Positions 24,226 through 32,819 of a stretch of DNA of 37,145 nt are shown here, piece by piece. The translations under genes were made by a program, and so were the position numbers. The notes under the pieces were generated by a model that saw only the letters and a list, made by a program, of their open reading frames with translations, had not been told where the DNA came from and did no database searches. Every line of letters begins with the position of its first letter. Within the stretch, counting starts at the first letter, position 1. The DNA lies in the NCBI RefSeq assembly GCF_002197815.1, contig NZ_NIUB01000042.1:1-37145 (forward strand), written 5' to 3'. The DNA comes from Pseudomonas oleovorans subsp. oleovorans. GTDB lineage: Bacteria; Pseudomonadota; Gammaproteobacteria; Pseudomonadales; Pseudomonadaceae.

Positions 24226-25218
24226 ATGCTGCACGCCCGACTGACCACCCTGCATGTGGTTTCCCTGATCCTCCAGCGCTTCGCCGAGCAGCCCGAACTA
24301 CGCTCGCAATTGCTGGCCGGGAGCGGTATTGGTGCGGCTGATCTGGACAATGCCGACGCGCGCATCACCCGGGTGCAGGAGCTGCAGGTCTGTGCCAATG
24401 CCCTGGCCCTGCGTGCTGATCTGGGGCTCGACCTGGGGCGCAGCCTGCATGTTTCCTCCTATGGGCTGCTGGGTTACGCCGCCCTCTCGGCTGCCACCTT
24501 TGGTGACGCCTGGCGTCTGTTGCTGCAGTACCCGGCGCTACTCGGCACCTATTTTCGCCTCGACATGCAGGTGGAAGGCGAGCGGGCCTGGATCTGCGCC
24601 AGCGGTTACCGCGATGCCGAGGCGCTGGAAGTGTTCAACGTGGAGATGTGCCTGGCCTCGCTGAAGCTGATCGGTGATGAACTGCTGCGCCAGCCGCTGT
24701 CATTGGAAGGCGCCGAGTTCACCTACGCTCGGCCAGACTACGTCTCGCGCTATGCGCAGAGCTTTCCCTGCCCGCTGCGTTTCTCGGCACAGCGCAATGC
24801 CTTCGCCTTTCCCGCCGCGTTGCTGGAACGCCGGCTGCCGCTGGCCGACAGCGTGACCCACGGCGACATGGTGGAACGCTGCCGCCGTCTGAACGCCGAG
24901 TTCAGCAGCCGCCAGGCCTGGCTGGAGCGGGTGCGCCAGTTGCTCGCCGCGCAGTTGGCCGAGCCGCCGGGGCTGGAGAACCTGGCGCAGCAGATGCATT
25001 GCTCGCCGCGTACCCTGCGCCGTCACCTGCAGGAACTGGGCACCAGCTACCAGGGCCTGCTCGACGAGCTGCGCTTCGAGCGCGCCAAGGCGCTGCTCGG
25101 CGAGGAGCAATGGCCGGTGTACCGTATCGCCGAAGTGCTCGGCTTCAGCGAAACCGCCAGCTTCCGCCACGCCTTCCAGCGCTGGAGCGGCGTGCCGCCG
25201 AGTCGCTTTCGCGCATAG
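24226..25218 (+). CDS. AraC-family transcriptional regulator (OruR-like architecture)
   Basis: This 330-residue protein has an N-terminal ligand-sensing domain of the arabinose-binding-like type seen in OruR and related regulators (about residues 20-210; HVSSYGLLGYAALSAATFGDAW) and a C-terminal double helix-turn-helix (about 235-330; LENLAQQMHCSPRTLRRHLQELGTSYQGLLDELRFERAKALL and YRIAEVLGFSETASFRHAFQRWSG). The DNA-binding part is complete. The inducer is unknown. It has no obvious target beside it; adhP and the sulfatase-fold transferase gene are the nearest candidates. Confidence 0.88.
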   Translation: MLHARLTTLHVVSLILQRFAEQPELRSQLLAGSGIGAADLDNADARITRVQELQVCANALALRADLGLDLGRSLHVSSYGLLGYAALSAATFGDAWRLLLQYPALLGTYFRLDMQVEGERAWICASGYRDAEALEVFNVEMCLASLKLIGDELLRQPLSLEGAEFTYARPDYVSRYAQSFPCPLRFSAQRNAFAFPAALLERRLPLADSVTHGDMVERCRRLNAEFSSRQAWLERVRQLLAAQLAEPPGLENLAQQMHCSPRTLRRHLQELGTSYQGLLDELRFERAKALLGEEQWPVYRIAEVLGFSETASFRHAFQRWSGVPPSRFRA

Positions 25219-25261
25219 CCGTATGCAATCCCGGGCACTGGCGCGGGCCTGTGGGGTACGA

Positions 25262-25325
25262 ATCGCCGGCAAGCCGGCTCCTACGAAATGCCCGATTCCC
25301 CTGTAGGAGCCCGCTTGCGGGCGAT
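25262..25325. repeat. Inverted pair of REP-like sequences, inward GTAGGAGC ends
   Basis: The 23-base unit seen at 13777 appears here at 25262-25284 (reverse) and 25303-25325 (forward), separated by 18 bases, so the pair is arranged in the opposite sense from the one at 13777-13836. Confidence 0.8.
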
Positions 25326-25353
25326 GTGTGATTACCGGGCGATCACCGAAACC

Positions 25354-25403
25354 GTGGGAGCGGCTTCAGCCGCGATAAAGCTCGCCGCTGAAGCGCCTCC
25401 CAC
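25354..25403. repeat. Inverted repeat pair, second REP-like family
   Basis: A 23-base unit starting GTGGGAGCGGCTTCAGCC (25354-25376) and its near reverse complement (25381-25403) are separated by four bases. The unit differs from the GTAGGAGC family. It lies 9 bases beyond the stop of the minus-strand transferase gene and could serve as its transcript end. Confidence 0.7.
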
Positions 25404-25412
25404 AGGCATCGC

Positions 25413-27449
25413 TCATTCCTGCGCCTGCACGTTGCGATACATCTGCAAGCGCGCTGCTTCATGCAGGCCACGTCCCAGCGCCAACAAGCGCTGGAACTCT
25501 TGCGGGTGGCGCTCGGCGACGTTGTCGCGCGGGGTCGGCGAGCGCAGGTCGTGCAGCGTCGGCGAGCTGCCGTCGTGCTGCATCTGCACGAGAAAGTCGC
25601 GCGTCACCGCGCCGATCACCGGGAAGGTGCCTTCCTGCAGCACCAGCGGCACCACGCGTTCGCCTTCCGGCGCCGGCAGTTGCAGGTCGCGGCCGAGACC
25701 GCCGTTGTCGAAGGGCACGCCGACCAGCCCGGCCACGGTCGGCAGCAGGTCGGCCAGGCCCACGGCCGCGTCGAACTCGCGCGGCGCCAGCCACTTCGGT
25801 GCATGAATCAGCAGCGGCACGTTGTTGCTCTCCAGCCCCAGTTGCTCGAAGGCCGGCGCCATGTGCGGGATCTGACTGATGCGGGTGTTGTGGTCGCCGA
25901 AGAAGACGAAAATGGTGTCGTCGTAGAAGCCCTGCTCCTTGGCCAGCTCCATCAGGCGGCCGATGTTGAAGTCCAGCAGGCGCACCGCGTTGTACTGCTC
26001 GACACTGCGCGAGCCGGCCTGCTGCACCTGTTCCAGCGGCAGGTCGAGCGCCTCGAAACCGTCGTTATCCTTGGGGATGGTGAAGGGCCGGTGGTTGCCG
26101 GAGGTCTGCAAGTAGGCGAAGAACGGCTTGTCCTTGGGCAGAGCGCCGAGAATGCGCGTGCTTTCCTTGAAGAAATCCAGGTCGGAGATACCCCACACGT
26201 CCACCTGGGGCGACTGCCAGTTACGCTCTTCATAGAGTTGCACGCCGTCGATGCTCTGGCGGATCAACGCATTGATGTTGGCCCAGCCGGCGTTGCCGCC
26301 GATCATGTAGAACTTCTCGTAGCCGTCGAGCGCGTTGATCAGCGTGCGCTGGCGGGCGATCAGCGGGTTGCGCGTGGCGGTCTCCTGGCGCGACACGTCA
26401 GGGATGCCGGTGATGCTCGCCCACACCGTCTTGGCGGTGCCGGTGACCGGCACGTAGAAGTGACGGAAAAACCAGCTTTCCTGAGCCAGACGATCCAGAT
26501 TGGGCGTCGGGTTCAGCGGGTTGCCGTAGGCGCCCACGGCGCTGGTGCCGAGCGATTCGAGCATGACGAAGATCACGTTGGGCTGGCGTTCTGCCTGGAT
26601 GCGGTGCGCCTGCACCGGCTGGTGACGGAAGAAGTTCAGCCCCTGCGCATCGTGCTCGCTGACGCCCAGGTAATCGGCCACCACCTGGTAATGCTCGCGC
26701 GTGGCCGTCTCGTCGAAGGCGGCAGGCTCAAGCTTGAGGGTATCGAAGAGAAACAGCGCCGGATTGATCCCGAGCGCACCGACCTGACTGTTACCGCTGT
26801 AGAAGGCATCGCTCCAGCGCAGCGGCACCGGGTTCTCCAGGTTCAGCGCGCTGGCGCGGCCGAGCAGGCCGAAGAACACCAGCACAGCGACCACTGCCGC
26901 ACCGCCGAGGGCCGGCAACACACCGACCTGCTGAGCCTGCGGCCGGTCCAGGGTCGCGCGCTCCAGGCGCAGCAACGCCCAGGCCGACAGCGCTACACCG
27001 GCCAGCCAGGCCAGGGTTATCCACAGCACCGGGTAGGTCTGCCAGAGCATGCCGGCAGAGATCTGCGCATCGCCGGCAAAGCGCAGCACCGTGGCGTTGA
27101 GGCGCACGCCCAGGTAGGCGTAGTGGCCGAAATCGACTATGTACAGCAGGCCCAGCGCCGCCACGACCAGCAGTAGGTAGCCGCGCAGCAGCCAGCGCAC
27201 GGCGCGAAAGCGCGCCAGGCGCAGCTTGGGCAGCGCCAGCAGAATGCCGACCGGCAGCATCAGCAGCAGGGCCAGGCGCAGGTCGAAACGCAGGCCGATG
27301 CCGAGCGTGGGCAGCACGTCCGGTTCGCCGATGCTGTCGACAGCGGAGAAGCCCAGCAGAAACACCCCGCGCAGGGTGGCGAAGAGCACGAACAGCAGCG
27401 CCGTGAGGCCTGCCAGGTAATGCAGGCGGCGGGATTTCAGCCAGCTCAT
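25413..27449 (-). CDS. LTA synthase/MdoB-type sulfatase-fold membrane transferase
   Basis: A 678-residue protein with five N-terminal membrane helices (about residues 10-200) and a periplasmic sulfatase-fold domain (about 288-620). The catalytic set of the LtaS/OpgB group is visible: Glu298 in IFVMLESLG, Thr341 in TGTAKTVWAS as the nucleophile, and Asp519-His520 in FFGDHNT. Such enzymes transfer phosphoglycerol or phosphoethanolamine from phospholipids to envelope glycans; the acceptor here is unknown. The start overlaps the stop of the preceding membrane-protein gene (ATGA). It is the last gene of a five-gene unit. Confidence 0.88.
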   Translation of the reverse strand: MSWLKSRRLHYLAGLTALLFVLFATLRGVFLLGFSAVDSIGEPDVLPTLGIGLRFDLRLALLLMLPVGILLALPKLRLARFRAVRWLLRGYLLLVVAALGLLYIVDFGHYAYLGVRLNATVLRFAGDAQISAGMLWQTYPVLWITLAWLAGVALSAWALLRLERATLDRPQAQQVGVLPALGGAAVVAVLVFFGLLGRASALNLENPVPLRWSDAFYSGNSQVGALGINPALFLFDTLKLEPAAFDETATREHYQVVADYLGVSEHDAQGLNFFRHQPVQAHRIQAERQPNVIFVMLESLGTSAVGAYGNPLNPTPNLDRLAQESWFFRHFYVPVTGTAKTVWASITGIPDVSRQETATRNPLIARQRTLINALDGYEKFYMIGGNAGWANINALIRQSIDGVQLYEERNWQSPQVDVWGISDLDFFKESTRILGALPKDKPFFAYLQTSGNHRPFTIPKDNDGFEALDLPLEQVQQAGSRSVEQYNAVRLLDFNIGRLMELAKEQGFYDDTIFVFFGDHNTRISQIPHMAPAFEQLGLESNNVPLLIHAPKWLAPREFDAAVGLADLLPTVAGLVGVPFDNGGLGRDLQLPAPEGERVVPLVLQEGTFPVIGAVTRDFLVQMQHDGSSPTLHDLRSPTPRDNVAERHPQEFQRLLALGRGLHEAARLQMYRNVQAQE

Positions 27450-28036
27450 GCGAGTTTCCTTGTCGGTCGGGCCAGCAGCCAGCGCACAGCGGCACTCAGC
27501 AGCGCACCCAGGCTATAGAGGGCCAGGTAGGGGTCGATCAGGTAGTCCCAGTAATTTTCCGAGGCGCCCAGGCGCAGGGCGAAGGCCAGGGTTGCCAGCA
27601 CCAGCGCCAGGGCGCCGAGCCAGCTGCGCTGGAGGATCAGCACCGCGCACAGCAAGCCCAGCACCAGCAGCATCGGCCGGGGTTCGAAGCCCAGCTGATA
27701 GGGGTCGGCATAGCTCAGGCCGAGTGCTGCCGGATAGAGCAGCACGGCCAGGCCGGCGAACAGCGCCAGGCTGGCCAGCCGATCACGCGAGCTGGCAGGC
27801 GCCAGGCCAAAGCGGCTCAGGGTCGCCCAGCCCAGCAGCACCAGGCTAGCCACCGACAGATCGCCGATATAGGTACGCAACTGCAGCGCCAGGCTGATGC
27901 CCTGCGCCGGCAGCAGGCTGAGCAGCAGGCAGCCCGCCAGCAGGATGCCGCGCTGCAGGGCAGTACGCGCCAGCCGGGTGAAGATCAGGAACAGCAACAG
28001 GGTAAAGGCCAGGTGTGGTAGCCAGAAATCAGTCAT
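27446..28036 (-). CDS. Polytopic membrane protein of unknown function
   Basis: This 196-residue protein consists mostly of hydrophobic segments (about seven), starting MTDFWLPHLAFTLLLFLIF and ending with a basic tail RPTRKLA on the cytoplasmic side. No signature motif is recognised. It is tightly packed: its start overlaps the BNR-protein gene by 8 bases and its end overlaps the transferase gene by 4, which argues for a shared function, for example supplying or positioning a lipid-linked substrate. That role is speculation. Confidence 0.75.
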   Translation of the reverse strand: MTDFWLPHLAFTLLLFLIFTRLARTALQRGILLAGCLLLSLLPAQGISLALQLRTYIGDLSVASLVLLGWATLSRFGLAPASSRDRLASLALFAGLAVLLYPAALGLSYADPYQLGFEPRPMLLVLGLLCAVLILQRSWLGALALVLATLAFALRLGASENYWDYLIDPYLALYSLGALLSAAVRWLLARPTRKLA

Positions 28037-29306
28037 GCGGGTGGCGCTCCGAGACCCAGGCCTCGTTGAAGGTCAGGTGCTTGATGAACATGTCGTTCCA
28101 CGAATAGACCAGGTGATAGGCACCCTCGCGATCACGGACGAAGTAGGGATATTCGTAGTCGAAGGAACAACCGTCGTCGCTGCACATGCGCGCGCTCACC
28201 CGCTCGAGGAAGGTCGCCTGCTGCTCGGGCTTGCCGCCGCTGGCCAGGTATTTCTCACTGACCACGGCGGGAAATTCATCCCGCGCGATCGGCTCGCCCC
28301 AGGGGTTGGGGCTTTCGTCGAGCTCACCCAGGTTACGCCAGTTGTTCAGGTTAGCGTCGGTGGCATAGAGCGTCAGGCGAAAGCGCCCGTCTTCAAGGTC
28401 ATTCATCGCCACCAGCAGGCTGCCGTCCGGGCGACCGACCGCCGCCAGCGATGAGTTGGGGTTGCTCGGCTCCACCGGCTCGGGCTGGCTCCAGTTGCGC
28501 CCGGTATCTTCGCTGTAGCTGGCCAGTACGCGATGGTGCTCCTCGCCGGCATAACGCAAGAGGGCCACGGCACGCTTGTCGTCCAACGCCACTACGGTGG
28601 GCTGCAGCGAGTAGCGGCCCTTGCCGATGCGGTGCTTGCCCAGCACTTCACCGTTCGCGCTCAGGTGCAGGTACTCGGGAAACTTGCCGAGAAACTCGTG
28701 ATACACCGGCAGGCCGATGCTGCCGTCAGCATGGAACACGGGGGTGGCGCGCACCAGGGTGCTGATGTTGAGGAATGGGCTGGTGACCAGTTGCCGGGGC
28801 GCCGACCAGGTGTCGCCAAGGTCGTCGGAAACCATGGCATTGACCGCGCTACCGGCCCAACCTCCGAGCGACACCGAAACGTAGAACAGCCACAGGCGGT
28901 TGTCCGGCGCCAGGCTGATCACCGGGTTGCCCAGCTTGCGGATGTGCTTGCCCACGGCATGCTGGGTCGACTCGCGGCTGGCCAGCACACGCTCGGCGCT
29001 CCACTGGCCACTGGCGGCATCGAAGCGTGCGGCGCGGATCTGCACATCGGCAGCGCCTTCGCGCGTGCCGGCGAACCAGACCGCCATCAGATCACCGCCA
29101 GGCAGGTCGGTGATGGAGGCGGAATGAACGAAATCCTCCAGATCGGAGGAGGCAAAATGCGCCGCCATGGCGGGTGTCGTATTGCCCGGCAGCGCGGGGG
29201 CGCGGGCAAAGGGCGCCAATTCGTGCGAGCTGCCGGCGAGCCAGGCGAAGGCGAACACGGAGGCGGCGCCCAACAGCAGGGCGCAGGTCTTGAAGGTTGA
29301 GGTCAT
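28029..29306 (-). CDS. Exported BNR-repeat (sialidase-fold) protein
   Basis: This 425-residue protein has an N-terminal signal or anchor (residues 7-26). It is followed by a six-bladed propeller of the sialidase superfamily (BNR_2-like): VWFAGTREGAADVQIRAARFD is the typical first blade, and two Asp-boxes are clear (SDDLGDTW at 160-167 and SEDTGRNW at 265-272). RYSLQPTVVALDD and NPNSSLAAVGRPDGSLL also fit. True neuraminidase activity is doubtful without the full Arg triad and Tyr/Glu pair confirmed; it may cleave or bind an envelope sugar. Translation is probably coupled to the PepSY gene 10 bases upstream. Confidence 0.8.
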   Translation of the reverse strand: MTSTFKTCALLLGAASVFAFAWLAGSSHELAPFARAPALPGNTTPAMAAHFASSDLEDFVHSASITDLPGGDLMAVWFAGTREGAADVQIRAARFDAASGQWSAERVLASRESTQHAVGKHIRKLGNPVISLAPDNRLWLFYVSVSLGGWAGSAVNAMVSDDLGDTWSAPRQLVTSPFLNISTLVRATPVFHADGSIGLPVYHEFLGKFPEYLHLSANGEVLGKHRIGKGRYSLQPTVVALDDKRAVALLRYAGEEHHRVLASYSEDTGRNWSQPEPVEPSNPNSSLAAVGRPDGSLLVAMNDLEDGRFRLTLYATDANLNNWRNLGELDESPNPWGEPIARDEFPAVVSEKYLASGGKPEQQATFLERVSARMCSDDGCSFDYEYPYFVRDREGAYHLVYSWNDMFIKHLTFNEAWVSERHPHD

Positions 29307-29316
29307 GGTCGCGGAT

Positions 29317-29619
29317 TCAGGGATGTCGGGGCAATGCCAGCTGTGCGCTGGCCACGTCTTCTACAGGCTGGGCATCGACCGGATCGTAATAGATTTCCAG
29401 CTTGCGACCCTCACGGTCGAAGCCATAGATCTCGTAGCAATTACCGGGAGTGATGCGGAACTTGGTGATCTGCACGCCCTGGCGCTTCATCTGCTCGCGG
29501 AACTGCGATTCGGGCATCCAGGCGCTGCGATCAGGGCGGGCGCATTCGGTATCGGCCAGTAACGGTGTGGCGCACAGCATCAGCAGGCTGCCCAGTACGG
29601 CTCGGGCTAAACGGGGCAT
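29317..29619 (-). CDS. Small secreted PepSY-like protein (second copy)
   Basis: This 100-residue protein has a signal peptide (MPRLARAVLGSLLMLCATPLLA) and a single PepSY_2-type module: MKRQGVQITKFRITPGNCYEIYGFDREGRKLEIYYDPV. Two cysteines (TECARP and GNCYEI) could form a disulfide. It is clearly a paralogue of the next gene upstream, sharing NCYEIYGFDREGRK and EIY. PepSY modules usually bind or inhibit partners in the periplasm and often accompany cation-responsive two-component systems. Confidence 0.83.
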   Translation of the reverse strand: MPRLARAVLGSLLMLCATPLLADTECARPDRSAWMPESQFREQMKRQGVQITKFRITPGNCYEIYGFDREGRKLEIYYDPVDAQPVEDVASAQLALPRHP

Positions 29620-29660
29620 GGTAGGTTCTCGTCAAGAAGGCATAACGCCTGGGGTGATGA

Positions 29661-29930
29661 TCAGTCTTTGCTCTCGGTCTTCACGGCATTGCCGCTGACC
29701 GGGTCATGGTAGATCTCGACTTTACGGCCTTCTCGATCAAAACCATAGATCTCGTAGCAATTGCCTTCGGTGATCTTGAACGTGTTGATTCTGTAACCAT
29801 CGGCCACGAGTTTGGCCTGAAACTGCTCGGGGTCCTGCCAGGTTGAACGCTCGGCCGTGGTGCATTCGGTCTTGGCCAAGGCCGGCGCGGCGCATGCCAG
29901 CAGAGCGGGAACGAGCAGTAGACGACGCAT
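29661..29930 (-). CDS. Small secreted PepSY-like protein (first copy)
   Basis: This 89-residue protein has a signal peptide (MRRLLLVPALLACAAPALA) and one PepSY_2-like module: LVADGYRINTFKITEGNCYEIYGFDREGRKVEIYHDPVSG. It is the first gene of the minus-strand unit and lies 41 bases before its paralogue. ATG 29930 with AGGAG upstream was preferred to an in-frame ATG 14 codons earlier that lacks a ribosome site. A TTAAG direct-repeat box lies 47 bases upstream. Confidence 0.83.
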   Translation of the reverse strand: MRRLLLVPALLACAAPALAKTECTTAERSTWQDPEQFQAKLVADGYRINTFKITEGNCYEIYGFDREGRKVEIYHDPVSGNAVKTESKD

Positions 29931-29977
29931 GAGAAGGCTCCTGATGTGGTGCGGTGGCGTCACTCTCGGCACAAAGG

Positions 29978-29993
29978 CTTAACGAAAACTTAA
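29978..29993 (-). promoter_or_regulatory. TTAAG-N6-TTAAG direct-repeat box upstream of the PepSY operon
   Basis: On the minus strand the sequence reads TTAAG-TTTTCG-TTAAG, an exact direct repeat one helical turn apart. This is the form of sites bound by OmpR-type regulators PmrA and BqsR/CarR in Pseudomonas. It is 47 bp upstream of the first PepSY start. Which regulator binds is not known. A -10 is not obvious. Confidence 0.6.
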
Positions 29994-30140
29994 GACTCAT
30001 ACCGCGTTTCATCTTCCACCCCCGTGCCGGTGGCAAGGCAATTTGGCCATTTCGATCCCCTTTTGGCCGTTGCCAATGTTCTCGACGCTGGTCGGGCAGG
30101 CGAACAATGCAGGCACAACAACGAGCCTGGAGCGCATTGC

Positions 30141-31169
<1,029 letters not shown>

Positions 31170-31201
31170 CCGCCCGGTTGTGGGAGGCACTTTAGGGATG
31201 T

Positions 31202-31300
31202 TCTGAAAAAGTTATTTATCGTCACTCCCGCGAAGGCGGGAGCCCAGGAGTTTCGCAGGTTCTGGATTCCCGCTTGCGCGGGAATGACGAGTTTTTCAGA
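31202..31300. repeat. 99-bp imperfect palindromic element (MITE-like) between aphA and the PotF-like gene
   Basis: The ends are TCTGAAAAA (31202-31210) and TTTTTCAGA (31292-31300). Inside are CGTCACTCCCGC and GCGGGAATGACG, again inverted, each with its own short hairpin (CTCCCGCgaaGGCGGGAG, ATTCCCGCttGCGCGGGAAT). The GGATTCCCGC...GGGAATGACG core is widespread in proteobacterial intergenic DNA. No gene is inside. Confidence 0.75.
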
Positions 31301-31395
31301 GTTTCCTTAGCGGCGACTTATCGGGGCACTTGGCTTCATGCGATTGCCCTGCGGGTACAGAAGAAGACCAACAACACTTCAGGGGTGAGGAAACG

Positions 31396-32490
31396 ATGAA
31401 TACCATCAAACAGATGCTCGGCGTCGCCCTGTGCGGCGCCACCCTGCTCAGCGGCGCGGTGCAGGCCAAGGAGCTGCGCGTATACAACTGGGCCGACTAC
31501 ATCCTGCCGTCCGTGCCCAAGGACTTCCAGAAGGAGTCCGGCATTCAGATCACCTGGGACACCTTCGAGACCAACGAGGCGCTGGAAGCCAAGCTGCTCA
31601 CCGGCAACTCCGGCTATGACCTGGTGATCCCGTCCAACCAGTTCCTCGAAACCCAGATCAAGGCCGGCGTATTCGCCCCGCTGGATAAGTCCAAGCTGCC
31701 CAACTGGAAGAATCTCGACCCGGTGCTGCTTGGCCTGCTGGAGAAGAACGACCCGGGCAACCAGTACGGCGTGCCCTACATGTACGGCACCGTGCTGATC
31801 GGCTACAACCCGGACAAGGTCAAGGCTGCGCTCGGTGACGACGCGCCGGTCAACAGCTGGGACCTGGTGTTCAAGCCCGAGTACATGGAGAAGCTGAAAT
31901 CCTGCGGCGTGGCCATGCTCGACTCGCCCACCGAGATTATCCCCATCGCCCTGCACTACCTGGGCCTCGACCCCAACAGCGCCAACCCGGCCGACTACGA
32001 CAAGGTCACCGAACTGCTGCTCAAGGTGCGCCCCTACGTGGCCTACTTCCACTCCGCCAAGTACATGACCGACATCGCCAACGGCGATATCTGCGTGGCC
32101 ATCGGCTACTCCGGCAGCTTCTACCAGTTCGCCAACCGCGCCAAGGAAGCCGGTAACGGCGTGGTGATCAACTGGCGCCTGCCGAAGGAAGGCGCGCCGA
32201 TCTGGTTCGACACCTGGGCCATCCCCAAGAGCGCGCAGAACGTCGACGAGGCGCATGCCTTCATCAACCACCTGCTCGAACCCAAGGTCATCGCCCCGAT
32301 CAGCGATTTTCTCGGCTACCCCAACCCCAACGTGCCGGGCATGCAACTGGTGGGCGCGGAAATCGCCGCCGACCCCGACCTGACGCCAACGCCAGAGCTG
32401 CAGAAGTCGCTGTACGTGGTGCAGCCGCTGCCGCAGAAGATCGAGCGCGTGCGTACGCGGGCGTGGACGTCGATCAAGTCGGGCAAGTGA
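31396..32490 (+). CDS. Polyamine ABC transporter substrate-binding protein, PotF-like
   Basis: This 364-residue protein has a signal peptide (MNTIKQMLGVALCGATLLSGAVQA) followed by KELRVYNWADYILPSVPKDFQKESGI, the standard start of mature PotD/PotF proteins. Other family text includes LLTGNSGYDLVIPSNQFL, YGTVLIGYNP and NGDICVAIGYSGSFYQFANRA. It would bind putrescine, spermidine or an acetylated polyamine in the periplasm; no permease genes are nearby. GTGAGGAAACG precedes ATG 31396. It probably works with the upstream deacetylase. Confidence 0.92.
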   Translation: MNTIKQMLGVALCGATLLSGAVQAKELRVYNWADYILPSVPKDFQKESGIQITWDTFETNEALEAKLLTGNSGYDLVIPSNQFLETQIKAGVFAPLDKSKLPNWKNLDPVLLGLLEKNDPGNQYGVPYMYGTVLIGYNPDKVKAALGDDAPVNSWDLVFKPEYMEKLKSCGVAMLDSPTEIIPIALHYLGLDPNSANPADYDKVTELLLKVRPYVAYFHSAKYMTDIANGDICVAIGYSGSFYQFANRAKEAGNGVVINWRLPKEGAPIWFDTWAIPKSAQNVDEAHAFINHLLEPKVIAPISDFLGYPNPNVPGMQLVGAEIAADPDLTPTPELQKSLYVVQPLPQKIERVRTRAWTSIKSGK

Positions 32491-32819
32491 TTCGTCGCGG
32501 ACGGCTCGCGGCTGAAGCGGCATACCGCCCACGACGCTCTTTGTACCGATGGTGCCCACGCTCTGCGTTGGCACCGGCGTTTGTGGCGCTGCGCGTCATC
32601 CCGGGTGGTACTGGCGACTATGAAGATCGAAACGGACGCAGAGCGTCTTAGTCTGTGGTGCCGCGCGGAGCGTTGGAGCAATACAAAAAAGCAGCTTGCA
32701 GCCAATTATGACCAGTGGTTATTGTGCGGTGAAAGACGCCGACTCCTTGGCCTCTATAACTGGAAAACACTACGCTTTGCATGTGTGCTACAACGCTGCA
32801 GAAGGCTAAGAGAATTAAA
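32491..32819. other. Intergenic region before the mrr-like gene, with palindromes
   Basis: No gene is convincing here. Two palindromes stand out: GGTGCC...GGCACC with inner ACGC/GCGT (32551-32575) and GACGC-AGA-GCGTC (32635-32647). They resemble dispersed intergenic repeats of Pseudomonas. Base composition turns AT-rich from about 32680 onward, marking the left edge of the probable foreign segment. A possible -10 (TATAAC, 32755-32760) precedes the mrr-like gene. Confidence 0.5.

Noticed and set aside
25461..27176. 571-codon open frame antisense to the sulfatase-fold transferase gene
   Set aside because: The sense gene has clear catalytic motifs and membrane helices; the antisense text is His/Gln/Arg-rich low-information sequence typical of a mirror frame.
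28029..29306. Calling the BNR protein a true sialidase
   Set aside because: Only the propeller and Asp-boxes are clear. I could not place the complete catalytic Arg triad with Tyr and Glu, so only the fold is claimed.
30029..30075. TGGCAA...TTGCCA imperfect inverted repeat and TTGGCC blocks upstream of aphA as a sigma-54 promoter
   Set aside because: The GG and GC positions do not have the required 10-base spacing, and the inverted repeat is weak beyond its outer six bases.
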